Below, piece by piece: positions 43,709-52,430 of a stretch of 64,000 nucleotides of DNA. The notes beneath the pieces were generated by a model. It saw nothing but the letters and a program-made list of their open reading frames with translations. It had not been told where the DNA came from and did no database searches. The stretch comes from Clostridiales bacterium (GTDB taxonomy: Bacteria; Bacillota; Clostridia; Oscillospirales; Oscillospiraceae), in the NCBI GenBank assembly GCA_022772525.1, contig JALFAD010000057.1, positions 1-64,000 of the forward strand, given 5' to 3'. The first letter of the stretch is position 1. Each line of letters starts with the position of its first letter. The position numbers and the translations under genes are program-made.

Positions 43709-45301
43709 TTAGAATTCAGAAACCTGACCTTTCAGACTGTCAGATACCGCCAGATGGTCATACTGCGTGTCTTGCCGAAGGTTTGCATCAATTGCCTGGA
43801 ACACTTCAGAAAGGGAGCGATGACCGATGTGCTCCACGCCGTTTTCGGTAAAGCTGGCAGGGTAATTCTCTGGAAATTCGTCCTCGCTGCGATAGATTGT
43901 CAGATTGGCACCAACTTCCTGCCCCACCTCGTCCAATGCCTGAATGGTCATGATTCCCTTTGTGGTGTCAAAGCGGTTGTACATCATCATGGTGGTGTTG
44001 TAGGAAGCAAAGGAATACCAGCCCTGGGGAATGGCATCACTGACATACTTATAGAGAAATATCAGCTGGTTGCTGGGATTCAGGCGATCATCGACAAGGT
44101 GATTTGCTTCATTGTAGTACAGCATCATACCCACCAGCTCACAGTCGCTGACAGTTGGATTGCTCCGGGCAAATAGTCTGCCCATGGATTCCGCGTTGCC
44201 CAGCGAATAATAGCTTAGGGAGGACAGTAGCTGATGGGCGTTTTCCGTATTCGGCAATACGGGCATGGATGCTTGCACATCTGCTTCCATCCTGCTGAAG
44301 AATTCTTCACCGTATTCCCGTGGGAGGTATTCATGTAAAGAAACGTGAATGGTATCGCCCTCGTGAATCGGGGTGGAGGTATCCAGTTCCGTCAAGGGAT
44401 AAATCGATATCCACCCCGTATCGGTGAGAATGGCGGACTCCATGCCCCAGTAGGTCTTGTCCTGTATGCCGTGGGTGTATACCGTTACATTTTCAAAAGG
44501 ATCAACAGGTGCAAAGTCTCGCAGCCCCTTAACGGTATAGTCGATTTTCTGAGATTCCGCCTCCAGACCCAGCGGGCCTAAATAGAACGTATTGGAAATG
44601 AGTTCGCAGGAAATTTCAACCTTGTCTCCGTTTTTCAGGCCCTCCTTCTGACTGAATCGGAGAAAGGGACAGTCACCGGAGCATATGCAGTACAAGTATG
44701 CCTGCGCAGAAGGGAACCGTCTGTGGTCATCGGAGAACATAGCCTCCTGCGCCTGTGACGCGAAATCCTTTGCATATCTTGCGCAGTCAAATCGTGCCTT
44801 GATGGTGCCTTCGCCGTTGAAGCCTCGCGGAATCAGAATCACATAATCCATAAGATTGACTTTTTTCGTGTCCTGAGGCTTGCTTCCACTGGGAGTCATG
44901 GGGATGGTGACAGTTTTGTCCCAGGTAAAGTCCGCATTCACAATGGATTTCAGGCCTTCCAGCATATTCTTGTTGACGTGCAGAGGAACTACAACAGGCT
45001 CGGAAGTTACGCGGATGTACACAGGATCAACGCAGAAGGAATAAATATACTTTCGTAAATCCTGCTCTGAAACAGACGCATTCAAATAGGGGGACAGTGT
45101 GGATTGGAAGGAATCGTAATCAAATGTGGGAATCCATTCCTGTTCGTTAGAACGGGACAGGTAAACAAAGTCACTGGCATTGAGGGTAATTTTCTCCTTC
45201 TGTGCACTTTTCGCGGTGTTTGCGCCGGATGCCCCGCTGCATCCGGCAAGCGCCGTGCACAGAAGGGCAAGCGTCAGGAGAATAGAAATTGCTTTTTTCA
45301 T
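43709..45301 (-). CDS. Large cargo lipoprotein of unknown function
   Basis: 530 residues. Lipoprotein signal MKKAISILLTLALLCTALAG with Cys21. The mature protein begins with a Ser/Ala/Lys-rich linker; then comes a mixed globular region without a domain I recognise (NASDFVYLSRSNEQEWIPTF; YVILIPRGFNGEGTIKARF; MMMYNRFDTTKGIMTIQALD). It is expected on the outer face of the membrane. It is second in an operon with another lipoprotein (24-base gap), driven by the shared cargo promoter at 46032-46075. A sensor or ligand-capture role with the kinases is inference. Confidence 0.75.
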   Translation of the reverse strand: MKKAISILLTLALLCTALAGCSGASGANTAKSAQKEKITLNASDFVYLSRSNEQEWIPTFDYDSFQSTLSPYLNASVSEQDLRKYIYSFCVDPVYIRVTSEPVVVPLHVNKNMLEGLKSIVNADFTWDKTVTIPMTPSGSKPQDTKKVNLMDYVILIPRGFNGEGTIKARFDCARYAKDFASQAQEAMFSDDHRRFPSAQAYLYCICSGDCPFLRFSQKEGLKNGDKVEISCELISNTFYLGPLGLEAESQKIDYTVKGLRDFAPVDPFENVTVYTHGIQDKTYWGMESAILTDTGWISIYPLTELDTSTPIHEGDTIHVSLHEYLPREYGEEFFSRMEADVQASMPVLPNTENAHQLLSSLSYYSLGNAESMGRLFARSNPTVSDCELVGMMLYYNEANHLVDDRLNPSNQLIFLYKYVSDAIPQGWYSFASYNTTMMMYNRFDTTKGIMTIQALDEVGQEVGANLTIYRSEDEFPENYPASFTENGVEHIGHRSLSEVFQAIDANLRQDTQYDHLAVSDSLKGQVSEF

Positions 45302-45325
45302 GGTGCCTTACCTTCTTTCGTCCTA

Positions 45326-45991
45326 TTAGAAATAATAGCCCTTCACGACGTTGCGGTATACCGATTCCCCATTGGGAAGCACATAACACAAGCCTTCCAC
45401 TGGATTTCCCCAGGATTCGCCGCTATTCGGAAAAACGTTGATATAGGTGCTGCTGTCGATTTCCAGGAAGGTAACCGTGCCGTAACAGTCATCAAACACG
45501 GCCTCACATTTATCAAGCGTGCATTCCTCAGGTGGCAAATCGGGAGCATCCGCGCTGCAGGAACAAAAGAACTGCAGCATACTGAGCAGTTCCTCCTCGG
45601 GGCAGTCGCACAGAACACGGGCAGGCTCCTCACTCCCTTTTTCAGGTTTCTTTACAATCGTAAAATCGCAGTATCCATTGGCATCGTATACAATCATGTC
45701 TTTGTCGAACACATTACTTCTTAAGCCAAAGCAGTAGGCGTAGTCCTCCTGTTTCCCGTTATCGTCCCGAACAGGCAGCAGCTCCAGAGTAAAGTAGTCT
45801 CCGAAATTCTCTTTTGTCAGGGTAACGGTAGTCAGGTGATCCTCGAGGTTGTAGCTTGCATCCGCGGTAGGAGTCATAAAGGAAGTACCCGTGTGGATTT
45901 GGGGCTTCTTTTCCCCGCAACCGCCGAAGGTAAACGTGCAGATTGACAGCGCAGCCAGAATCATGGAGACTTTTTTGATGATGTGTTTCAT
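45326..45991 (-). CDS. Small cargo lipoprotein of unknown function
   Basis: 221 residues. Signal MKHIIKKVSMILAALSICTF TFGGC with the lipid Cys near residue 25. The mature part is acidic and has several cysteines (RVLCDCPEEELLSMLQFFCS CSADAPDL), which could form disulfides. No family is recognised. AGAGGG lies before the ATG at 45991. It is the first gene after the shared promoter; the large lipoprotein follows. Confidence 0.75.
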   Translation of the reverse strand: MKHIIKKVSMILAALSICTFTFGGCGEKKPQIHTGTSFMTPTADASYNLEDHLTTVTLTKENFGDYFTLELLPVRDDNGKQEDYAYCFGLRSNVFDKDMIVYDANGYCDFTIVKKPEKGSEEPARVLCDCPEEELLSMLQFFCSCSADAPDLPPEECTLDKCEAVFDDCYGTVTFLEIDSSTYINVFPNSGESWGNPVEGLCYVLPNGESVYRNVVKGYYF

Positions 45992-46031
45992 GGGAATCCC
46001 TCTTTCCAAATGTTTTCTTGGTGATGGTTGT

Positions 46032-46075
46032 ATTATATATGGGAGATTGCGGAACCTTTTCAGGGTAAGTTTACA
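46032..46075 (-). promoter_or_regulatory. Shared cargo promoter P1 (lipoprotein operon)
   Basis: Minus strand: TGTAAACT (46075-46068), TACC, CTGAAAA (46063-46057), 19 bases, TATAAT (46037-46032). Same order and spacing as at 51299-51342 and 52229-52272. Confidence 0.8.
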
Positions 46076-46079
46076 TCTG

Positions 46080-47507
46080 TCAGGAAGCGTCCCGCTTCAT
46101 TTGATACCGTTCCCGCAGCAGCCACAGGAGGCAGACAATCAAACCGCCAACACCAATTTTATCCCCCTGGTATTTTTGAATCAGACCAGGTACAATCACT
46201 TCGATCAATTCAGACTTTACGCTGGCCTCTGCCACTATGGGAAGCTTGGCCCGAACAATCAGCAGCGCGTAAATCAGCATCATACCGCCCCAAATGAGCA
46301 GAGAATATGACCACTGCAAGGATTGGCGCATTGGTTTCCTCAATGCAATACTCTGGCAGCCAAACAGACAGGCAAGTGAAATCATCAGAGGTGAAATCCA
46401 GGGATTGTTTTGTAAAATATCAGTGCTGTCAGGGTATTTCCCACAGAGCATCAGAATGCCCACGCCAAGAATCAGAAGCGCACCTGAAAGCACTGCCAGC
46501 GTCTTATAATTGACGGAGCGGTTTTTCAGCACAGGCACAAGTCCCAGACGAGACATCTCGTCACAAACCTCGGTCATGGATTGATAGCGGTCATCCGGCG
46601 AGAATCTGCACATTTTTTCAACCAGCCGTGCGGCATCCTCTGACCCAAGACTGGGGGGTGGCAGAATGTAGCCGGGGCAATACTGGGCTCCAGCATTTAC
46701 ATGGTAGCAATCTGAGTCAGGAAACCGAAGTTCATTGAGCAGCACAAACAGCACCATGCCAAAGGAATAAATGTCCGCTGTACAGTCATACCGCTCCTGT
46801 CCAGTTACCACAATTTCTGGCGCGCCATAGCCTTTGGTAAAGGCCACGGTGCTGGCAAGTCCGTCCTGAACCACTCTGGCAATGCCAAAATCCCCCAGCT
46901 TATATTGCTTGTGAACAGAATCGTAGAATATATTTTCCAGTTTGATGTCGCGGTGGAGCATTTTCCTGTCATGTACAATCTTCAAGGCAGCGCCAATCTG
47001 TTTGCCAAGGCGGAAGATTTCTGTTTCATCCCCCTCTGCCAGCTGCTTTACGGTCACGGAAAGACCGCCATAGCGCTTCCTTTCCACCACAGGGGTTAGC
47101 CGCTCCAATACAGCGAATTGCAGCAATAGACAATTCTCTGGTGGTTCGGCGTTCTTCGCAGCGGAATCGTGTTGTACCCGGACAACACGATTGCTGCTGT
47201 CCAGACAGACATACAGCTGGGCATAGTCATAGATCCGAACAATATTTTTACACTTGTGGCTCAGCCGCATCTGCGCAGACATGGTGCTGTCAAATTCCTT
47301 GGGGTCGATGTGTTTTTCGCCAAAACCAGTTACCTTGATGGCATATCGTCCCCCGCCATTTCTCTTGGTTGCACTGTATACGGCGGCAAAGCTGCCGCTG
47401 CCCAACAGCTGGCAGCCCCGCAAGGTATATCCCGAAAAGGGAAGCTGCTTCTTATCCAGCTGGGTCAAAATATTCGCGATTTCCTGGGGTGTCCAGTCGC
47501 TGATCAT
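46080..47507 (-). CDS. Eukaryotic-like Ser/Thr protein kinase A, membrane-anchored
   Basis: 475 residues. Kinase core: glycine loop LLGSGSFAAVYSA (35-47), Lys58 in YAIKVTG, HRDIKLEN at 185-192, DFGIAR at 206-211, APE at 229-231. C-terminal about 140 residues hold four hydrophobic spans (SGALLILGVGILMLCG; ISPLMISLACLFG; SYSLLIWGGMMLIYALLIV; GGLIVCLLWLL) and no extracellular PASTA or sensor domain. The ATG overlaps the stop of kinase B (ATGA). It lies last in the XRE-FHA-kinase operon. All catalytic residues are present. Confidence 0.9.
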   Translation of the reverse strand: MISDWTPQEIANILTQLDKKQLPFSGYTLRGCQLLGSGSFAAVYSATKRNGGGRYAIKVTGFGEKHIDPKEFDSTMSAQMRLSHKCKNIVRIYDYAQLYVCLDSSNRVVRVQHDSAAKNAEPPENCLLLQFAVLERLTPVVERKRYGGLSVTVKQLAEGDETEIFRLGKQIGAALKIVHDRKMLHRDIKLENIFYDSVHKQYKLGDFGIARVVQDGLASTVAFTKGYGAPEIVVTGQERYDCTADIYSFGMVLFVLLNELRFPDSDCYHVNAGAQYCPGYILPPPSLGSEDAARLVEKMCRFSPDDRYQSMTEVCDEMSRLGLVPVLKNRSVNYKTLAVLSGALLILGVGILMLCGKYPDSTDILQNNPWISPLMISLACLFGCQSIALRKPMRQSLQWSYSLLIWGGMMLIYALLIVRAKLPIVAEASVKSELIEVIVPGLIQKYQGDKIGVGGLIVCLLWLLRERYQMKRDAS

Positions 47508-49270
47508 GTTTCACCCTCCTTTTCTGCCTGAGTCCATTGTTGATACGAAATCACAAACAAAGCGTAGCTGCACAGTCCTGTGCGAATGGGGTGCAGCGTC
47601 TGTAACGCCTGTGGCAGCTGCCAGAAACCTATTTTACCAAGAACCCATGCCAAAACTCCTGCAATAACCAACAGAAACGGTATTGCGGAAATCACCTTAA
47701 ATCCTGCTTTTGGAATTACCGTGTTTTTTCCTGTTCGCAGAACGGCCCCACGGTAACTCATGGCAAGCAAAACCGTCACCAGAAGCCAGCCGCAATCATA
47801 TTCTGCGGGCCAGAGAAGCCATGCAGTTTTCAGCGGAACAGCTGCCCACAGCAGGATTGCCGCCGCTAAAGAGAACATGGATATGGGCAGCTTGGCAGCA
47901 AGAAACACAAATGTAAGAAGGTGCAGCGGCGTGAATCCCACACTGACCACCGACCACACAGCAATCCCCGCTGACGACAACCCCGCTGCAAGCTGCAAAT
48001 CTCCCAGCAGGAGAAAAGCCCAATCCAGAATCAGGGCGGCGGGCAGCAGCCAGAACTGCCATTGTGATACAGAAAAACCGTCAGCACCCAGAGTAGGAAT
48101 ACTGAAATAACAGGCAAGTACCATCCAAAAACCCAAATTGTAAGCTTGTTTCCTGGCGGCATTCTGAGAAGCCCTTTCTTCCAGCAGCCGATCTGCGCGA
48201 GTGTTCTGCCGCGTCTGTGCACGAGATGGTGCAGCATCTGTGGACACACGGTATGTCTCTGTTGGGAAGTCCATCCAGTCGGCATCATCCCATTGGTCTG
48301 CATGGATTTCTGATGCCTGTACCAGAGCAGCCAGCACCTCAGACATGGTATGGTAGCGGTCTTCCTTACGATAGCTGCACATTTTTCGCAAAACCCGCGT
48401 AAGGGCTTGGGATGCGTGTTCGGGAGCGGGAAATGTGAAGTCTGGGTGATACTGTACAGGGCTGGCGCGATATCCATCTGAGCCAGGAAATTTCAGGTCG
48501 TTCAGAAGCAAATACAGGGTAATACCCAGAGAGTAGATATCTGCGGCGGAATCGTAGCGGTCTGAAAGAACCCGCTCGATTTCCGGCGCGCCATAACCAT
48601 CTGTGTAAATCAGCGTTTCCGCACTGCCATCCTGCGTAAATTTTGCAGAGCCAAAATCTCCCAGCTTGTAGCGTCCTTCGGCTGCATCCCAGAAGATGTT
48701 TTCCAGCTTGATATCCCGATGCAGAATCTGGTTGGCATGGGCACAGTGCAGCGCCTGACCGATTTGCAGCCCCAGTTTCAGAACCTCTGCTTCCTGTCCC
48801 AGCTCTGGACGGCTCAGATGTACTTTATGAAACCGATCTTTCACAAGAATACTTTCCAGCTTGTCCATGAGCACCAGCTGAAGATGCAGGATATTCTCAA
48901 AATGGCCCGCTGGGGGACAGTTCCAAATCCCACAGACAGCGCCGCCATCGGACAGAAGAATCCAAAGCTCCTTGGCATCCAAGATGCGCACAACATAGCC
49001 GCTGCTCTCCATCAGGAAGTGCTGCACCTTTACCGTACTGAGAAAACGCTCTGAGCTGACCGTATGCCGCCCGATTCCTGTTACCTTCAAGGCATAGCGG
49101 GCATTTGGCTGATTTCGGGAGCGCATTTCATATACCACAGAGAATCCGCCGCTGCCCAACAGACTGAGTGCGGATTGCTCCTCAACCAGAGAAAACTCAG
49201 GGAACAATTCCCCACGGGCCTCCAGTGTCAGCAGCAGACGCTCCATTTCGTTTCGTTCCAACCCCGGCAT
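47504..49270 (-). CDS. Eukaryotic-like Ser/Thr protein kinase B, polytopic membrane protein
   Basis: 588 residues from the ATG at 49270 (AGGAG five bases upstream); the open frame extends 62 codons further but only through the FHA gene. Kinase core: LLGSGGFSVVYEM (38-50), Lys62 in YALKVTG, HRDIKLEN 184-191, DFGSAK 205-210, APE 228-230. A Ser/Arg-rich linker (about 320-370) precedes at least six membrane spans. It is homologous to kinase A in the core but has a different membrane part. It follows the FHA gene by two bases, so FHA, B and A are made together. Confidence 0.9.
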   Translation of the reverse strand: MPGLERNEMERLLLTLEARGELFPEFSLVEEQSALSLLGSGGFSVVYEMRSRNQPNARYALKVTGIGRHTVSSERFLSTVKVQHFLMESSGYVVRILDAKELWILLSDGGAVCGIWNCPPAGHFENILHLQLVLMDKLESILVKDRFHKVHLSRPELGQEAEVLKLGLQIGQALHCAHANQILHRDIKLENIFWDAAEGRYKLGDFGSAKFTQDGSAETLIYTDGYGAPEIERVLSDRYDSAADIYSLGITLYLLLNDLKFPGSDGYRASPVQYHPDFTFPAPEHASQALTRVLRKMCSYRKEDRYHTMSEVLAALVQASEIHADQWDDADWMDFPTETYRVSTDAAPSRAQTRQNTRADRLLEERASQNAARKQAYNLGFWMVLACYFSIPTLGADGFSVSQWQFWLLPAALILDWAFLLLGDLQLAAGLSSAGIAVWSVVSVGFTPLHLLTFVFLAAKLPISMFSLAAAILLWAAVPLKTAWLLWPAEYDCGWLLVTVLLAMSYRGAVLRTGKNTVIPKAGFKVISAIPFLLVIAGVLAWVLGKIGFWQLPQALQTLHPIRTGLCSYALFVISYQQWTQAEKEGET

Positions 49271-49272
49271 AG

Positions 49273-49818
49273 CTACTCCTGAACTGGGATGCTCAGTGCG
49301 GTCTGGCCCAACAGGTAGGTAATGTCCCCCATATAGATGCCCATGCCAGCAGGCTGGGTAATGACGGTTCCCTTTGGAGGACATTCCAGCTGCATGGTCT
49401 GCTTCCCATCGGAAAAGGTCAGATGGTGAACGCCTCTGGTATCCGCTGCCCGCCAAGCCCCTTCACAGTTACGGCTGGAATACAAGGCCCAGATGGTTTT
49501 TTCGTTGATTTCAGGGGTTTCTCCGCAGCCAAAAACGAACACATCACCGTCGCGCAGCATGACTGGCTTGGATTTTCCTCCCAAGCCCTTGCGGATGTGG
49601 CGATTGTTGTACACCGTGGTGTTTTTCACGTTATAATCCGTGTAAAACCAGCATCCATCCATATTCTGAAATTTACCATGCTTTCGGCTGACCGTTGGAG
49701 AATGGAGCCGAATATCAGGGCGGAACTCACGGGAGCCTCTGCCGATTTCCCAGCTGGTTCGGTCATCCAGGCAGATGGCATCCAGCTGCCCGTTTTCAAT
49801 TACAATAAGCTGATTCAT
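49273..49818 (-). CDS. FHA-domain protein
   Basis: 181 residues. WEIGRGSREFRPDIRLHSPT then VSRKHGKF (23-50) and YNVKNTTVYNN are the phosphothreonine-binding loops of an FHA domain: Gly-Arg, Ser-Arg-x-His and the Asn pair. The second half (ECPPKGTVITQPAGMGIYMG) is unassigned. FHA domains read the phosphothreonines laid down by kinases such as those encoded next to it. ATG at 49818, five bases after the XRE gene. Confidence 0.87.
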   Translation of the reverse strand: MNQLIVIENGQLDAICLDDRTSWEIGRGSREFRPDIRLHSPTVSRKHGKFQNMDGCWFYTDYNVKNTTVYNNRHIRKGLGGKSKPVMLRDGDVFVFGCGETPEINEKTIWALYSSRNCEGAWRAADTRGVHHLTFSDGKQTMQLECPPKGTVITQPAGMGIYMGDITYLLGQTALSIPVQE

Positions 49819-49823
49819 ATTTT

Positions 49824-50834
49824 TCACCACACATCATCAATTTCCGAGATTTCTGAGAGGAAGCTGTCAATTTCAGGCAGCTCCAATTCCCCCATGACTT
49901 TTTTGGCATAGCGGCAGAGGGCATCGGGATCTTCTGCTTCCATGTCCAGCAGATTATTGATTTCCGCGTCTTCCAGAATAAAAATAATAACGCTCTCAAA
50001 CAGATTCTTGGCGCAGAGGGGCTCCATGTGGGCCAGCTCCAGCATTTCGTTGATTTGCTCATGATCCATGCACAGATGCAGCCCCAGAGAGATGATTTTG
50101 TTACGGGTGGGGTACCACTTCTTTTGCCGGATGGCAGAAACGCACTGCCGCAGGGAGGACGACCACCCCTGCGTTTCCGCCAGCTCAAATACATTTCCCG
50201 CAAGGCCGTAATTGTTGGCGCTGAGGAACATTTTCACATAGGCATAGAATTTATGGTAGGAGTAAGAAAACATGGAAATATTGTCCGCAATAAATTCTTC
50301 AAGCAGGTCACGACTATCGATGCCGGACAGCAGCCTGTCAAATTTTACGGTACTGACATTGTCGCAGGGTGGGCTGCTGCCCGGAATCAGCTTCTCCGAG
50401 ATTCTCCCATGGATGTATCTGAATTGCTGCAAGGCATCTTTCTTTTCATTGTGGCCCAGAACGAACAGGCAGATGCAATCCTCCAGACTCTTGGAGTAAA
50501 GCCCTGGATACTGCCCGTAACGCCGCAAAAGCAGATTCATCTTCTCCACCGTCAGATTGGCAGCCATGCCAATGCGAAGAAACGTCTCACGGTTTTTGGG
50601 GATTGCTCCCTTACACCACTTGTCAATGGTGACGCGGCTGACACCGCACAGCTGGGCAAAGCCAGATTTGGTGAATTTGCTGTCCGCAATCAGCTGCTGG
50701 ATATACAGTGACCACTGCTCCTGCTGGGAACGCAGCAGGGGAAAAATCCGTTCTTTCAGTTCATTCACATCTTCACAGCGGGCAATTTCCTCCCGCAGAT
50801 AGAGTGTTTCCAGAGGTGTATGGTCTACGGTCAT
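49824..50834 (-). CDS. XRE-type DNA-binding protein with long C-terminal domain
   Basis: 336 residues. A helix-turn-helix lies at about residues 44-100 (LIADSKFTKSGFAQLCGVSR then VTIDKWCKGAIPK). The remaining 235 residues are mostly helical and acidic with no recognised domain; the end (LELPEIDSFLSEISEIDDVW) is strongly acidic. Thr/Ser are frequent, so it may be a kinase target. It heads the FHA-kinase operon and is the best local candidate for binding the shared cargo promoter motif; both points are inference. AAAGGAG precedes the ATG at 50834. Confidence 0.8.
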   Translation of the reverse strand: MTVDHTPLETLYLREEIARCEDVNELKERIFPLLRSQQEQWSLYIQQLIADSKFTKSGFAQLCGVSRVTIDKWCKGAIPKNRETFLRIGMAANLTVEKMNLLLRRYGQYPGLYSKSLEDCICLFVLGHNEKKDALQQFRYIHGRISEKLIPGSSPPCDNVSTVKFDRLLSGIDSRDLLEEFIADNISMFSYSYHKFYAYVKMFLSANNYGLAGNVFELAETQGWSSSLRQCVSAIRQKKWYPTRNKIISLGLHLCMDHEQINEMLELAHMEPLCAKNLFESVIIFILEDAEINNLLDMEAEDPDALCRYAKKVMGELELPEIDSFLSEISEIDDVW

Positions 50835-50861
50835 CGTAAATCCTTCTCCTTTGTGAAACAC

Positions 50862-50889
50862 CGCAGTACGAATCGTACTGCGGTGCTAT
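50862..50889. other. Perfect hairpin between membrane-protein and XRE genes
   Basis: CACCGCAGTACGA and TCGTACTGCGGTG around one base (13 bp). T tracts are poor on both sides, so it may be an operator, attenuator or processing site rather than a full terminator. Confidence 0.6.
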
Positions 50890-50908
50890 GAATGATATAC
50901 TGCCGATA

Positions 50909-51247
50909 TCAGGTGTTCTGATACTGGCTTCTCGCCTTCAATACGGGGAACACAGGCAGGAACAGCAGAATAATGACAGCCAGGACAAACGCAACCAGCA
51001 CATTGAGGATATTGAGGGGGAAGCTGTCGAAGAAGATGCCCCACTTGGCAATGCCCACTGCCATTTTCAGTGCGGTAAGCAGACCGCCAAAGATGTACGC
51101 AATCAGTGCGAAGAACATACCGCCTACGACATAGACCTGAAGTGCATCATTTCCTTTGAATACGCCGACCCATCCGATAACAGACAAAATGCTTCCGATG
51201 ATTGCCAGAACCAGCGCAATGTTGTAACGGGTAAAATACTGTTTCAT
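50909..51247 (-). CDS. Small three- or four-span cargo membrane protein
   Basis: 112 residues, hydrophobic. Spans include IALVLAIIGSILSVIGWVGV, VYVVGGMFFALIAYIFGGLL and ILNVLVAFVLAVIILLFLPV. No family is recognised. AAAGGAG lies before the ATG. It is transcribed from shared promoter P2 (51299-51342); read-through past the hairpin at 50862 would continue into the XRE-FHA-kinase genes. Confidence 0.75.
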   Translation of the reverse strand: MKQYFTRYNIALVLAIIGSILSVIGWVGVFKGNDALQVYVVGGMFFALIAYIFGGLLTALKMAVGIAKWGIFFDSFPLNILNVLVAFVLAVIILLFLPVFPVLKARSQYQNT

Positions 51248-51298
51248 AATAATTATCTCCTTTATGTCTCTGTTGGACTGCTGTCCTTTGATGACTTA

Positions 51299-51342
51299 AT
51301 AATACCAGACTCTGAACTGCGAATTTTCAGGGGAAGTTTACA
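51299..51342 (-). promoter_or_regulatory. Shared cargo promoter P2
   Basis: Minus strand: TGTAAACT (51342-51335), TCCC, CTGAAAA (51330-51324), 19 bases, TATTAT (51304-51299). Confidence 0.8.
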
Positions 51343-51360
51343 CAGGGTACTCCTGTATGC

Positions 51361-52128
51361 TTATTTGGTGTTGTAGTACGCGCCAGCAGAAAACATTTCC
51401 GCATTGGCGGCAGATTGGGCAGCGCTGCGGGCATGAACGGAAGCATCCCTGGAATACGCGGCAGCAGCCTCCGCCGCATACCGGGTGAGCATCGCCTCCA
51501 GCTCCATGGTCTGCTTGTGCCGATCATCCAGCAGCAGGTTGATGGCCTGGGGGATATTGGTGGCTCTGCCGGAGGTCAGCATATTCCGCAGACTATACAG
51601 GTCATCGGTGTTGTAATATTCAAAGCCGATGGGCATTTCCCCCTCGTAGCTGTAGTAGTGCTGCACAATCTTGTCCACCAGTTCGCTGGTTTCCTTATCC
51701 AGCCGCTTAATGGCCTTGACGTTTTTGATTTTTGCGCGAATGGGAAGAACGATAGGCAGAATCAGCAGCAGGAGGAGGTAGATTAAATACAAAATCTCGA
51801 TATATTCGATACCTGTAACACTCGCCACAATGATGCCCACAATCCAAATCACGGGAACTGCGAACAACCAAGCCAGTGTCGCTTTCTTTTTACGCTCCCC
51901 CAGTTCCGCGCTATCCTTCAGGAACAGGTTATAATCATCTTCCACGTCACAAAAGTGCGTGATGACATCATCCAGCTGTGCCAGAGCCATAGAACGGTCA
52001 CTCTTTGGCGCACCCTGAATTACGGAGGTGTTGCCAGCTACGGCGATGGTCTGTCCGGCTGGGGTACCACAGCCTGGACAGACCGACTGGCCGTTCAGAT
52101 TTGTGCCACAATTACTGCAAAAAGCCAT
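51361..52128 (-). CDS. Cargo zinc-ribbon membrane protein
   Basis: 255 residues. N-terminal zinc ribbon FCSNCGTNLNGQSVCPGCGT; a helical stretch (MALAQLDDVITHFCDVEDDY) follows; two adjacent membrane spans (ATLAWLFAVPVIWIVGIIVA; LYLIYLLLLLILPIVLPIRA) come near residues 85-130; the tail is long, helical and Ala-rich. The zinc ribbon places the N-terminus inside the cell. Function is unknown. It is a single-gene unit with shared promoter P3. Confidence 0.78.
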   Translation of the reverse strand: MAFCSNCGTNLNGQSVCPGCGTPAGQTIAVAGNTSVIQGAPKSDRSMALAQLDDVITHFCDVEDDYNLFLKDSAELGERKKKATLAWLFAVPVIWIVGIIVASVTGIEYIEILYLIYLLLLLILPIVLPIRAKIKNVKAIKRLDKETSELVDKIVQHYYSYEGEMPIGFEYYNTDDLYSLRNMLTSGRATNIPQAINLLLDDRHKQTMELEAMLTRYAAEAAAAYSRDASVHARSAAQSAANAEMFSAGAYYNTK

Positions 52129-52228
52129 TTTTCATTCCTCTTTTCTAAGTTTTCTTAAAAGCCGTGAGGCGAAGGTATCCCTCGGCAGCGCTGCTTCGGT
52201 TGCTTCCCGTGGCCCCTTGGATGACCAT

Positions 52229-52272
52229 AGAATACATCGTTTGACGCATTCTGTTTTCAGCCTGAGTTTACA
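52229..52272 (-). promoter_or_regulatory. Shared cargo promoter P3
   Basis: Minus strand: TGTAAACT (52272-52265), CAGG, CTGAAAA (52260-52254), 19 bases, TATTCT (52234-52229). The gap 52129-52430 otherwise holds only the divergent XRE promoter region. Confidence 0.78.
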
Positions 52273-52430
52273 CAGGTGGTTAAGCGGCAGGATTCACACT
52301 GTGAGATACATTCTTCCATGATAGTACCACAGAACGCTATTTTTATCAATATATATTCACGCTGATTATGTGAAAAATTAAATGCCTTTCGGTACACAAT
52401 ACTTGTATACTCAAAGCAAGGCGGTTTCTT

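Noticed and set aside
51361..52128. Zinc-ribbon protein as part of the SPFH-type cassette
   Set aside because: It shares the ribbon and membrane spans with the 12668 protein but not its central domain, and lies in the mobile element under the cargo promoter.
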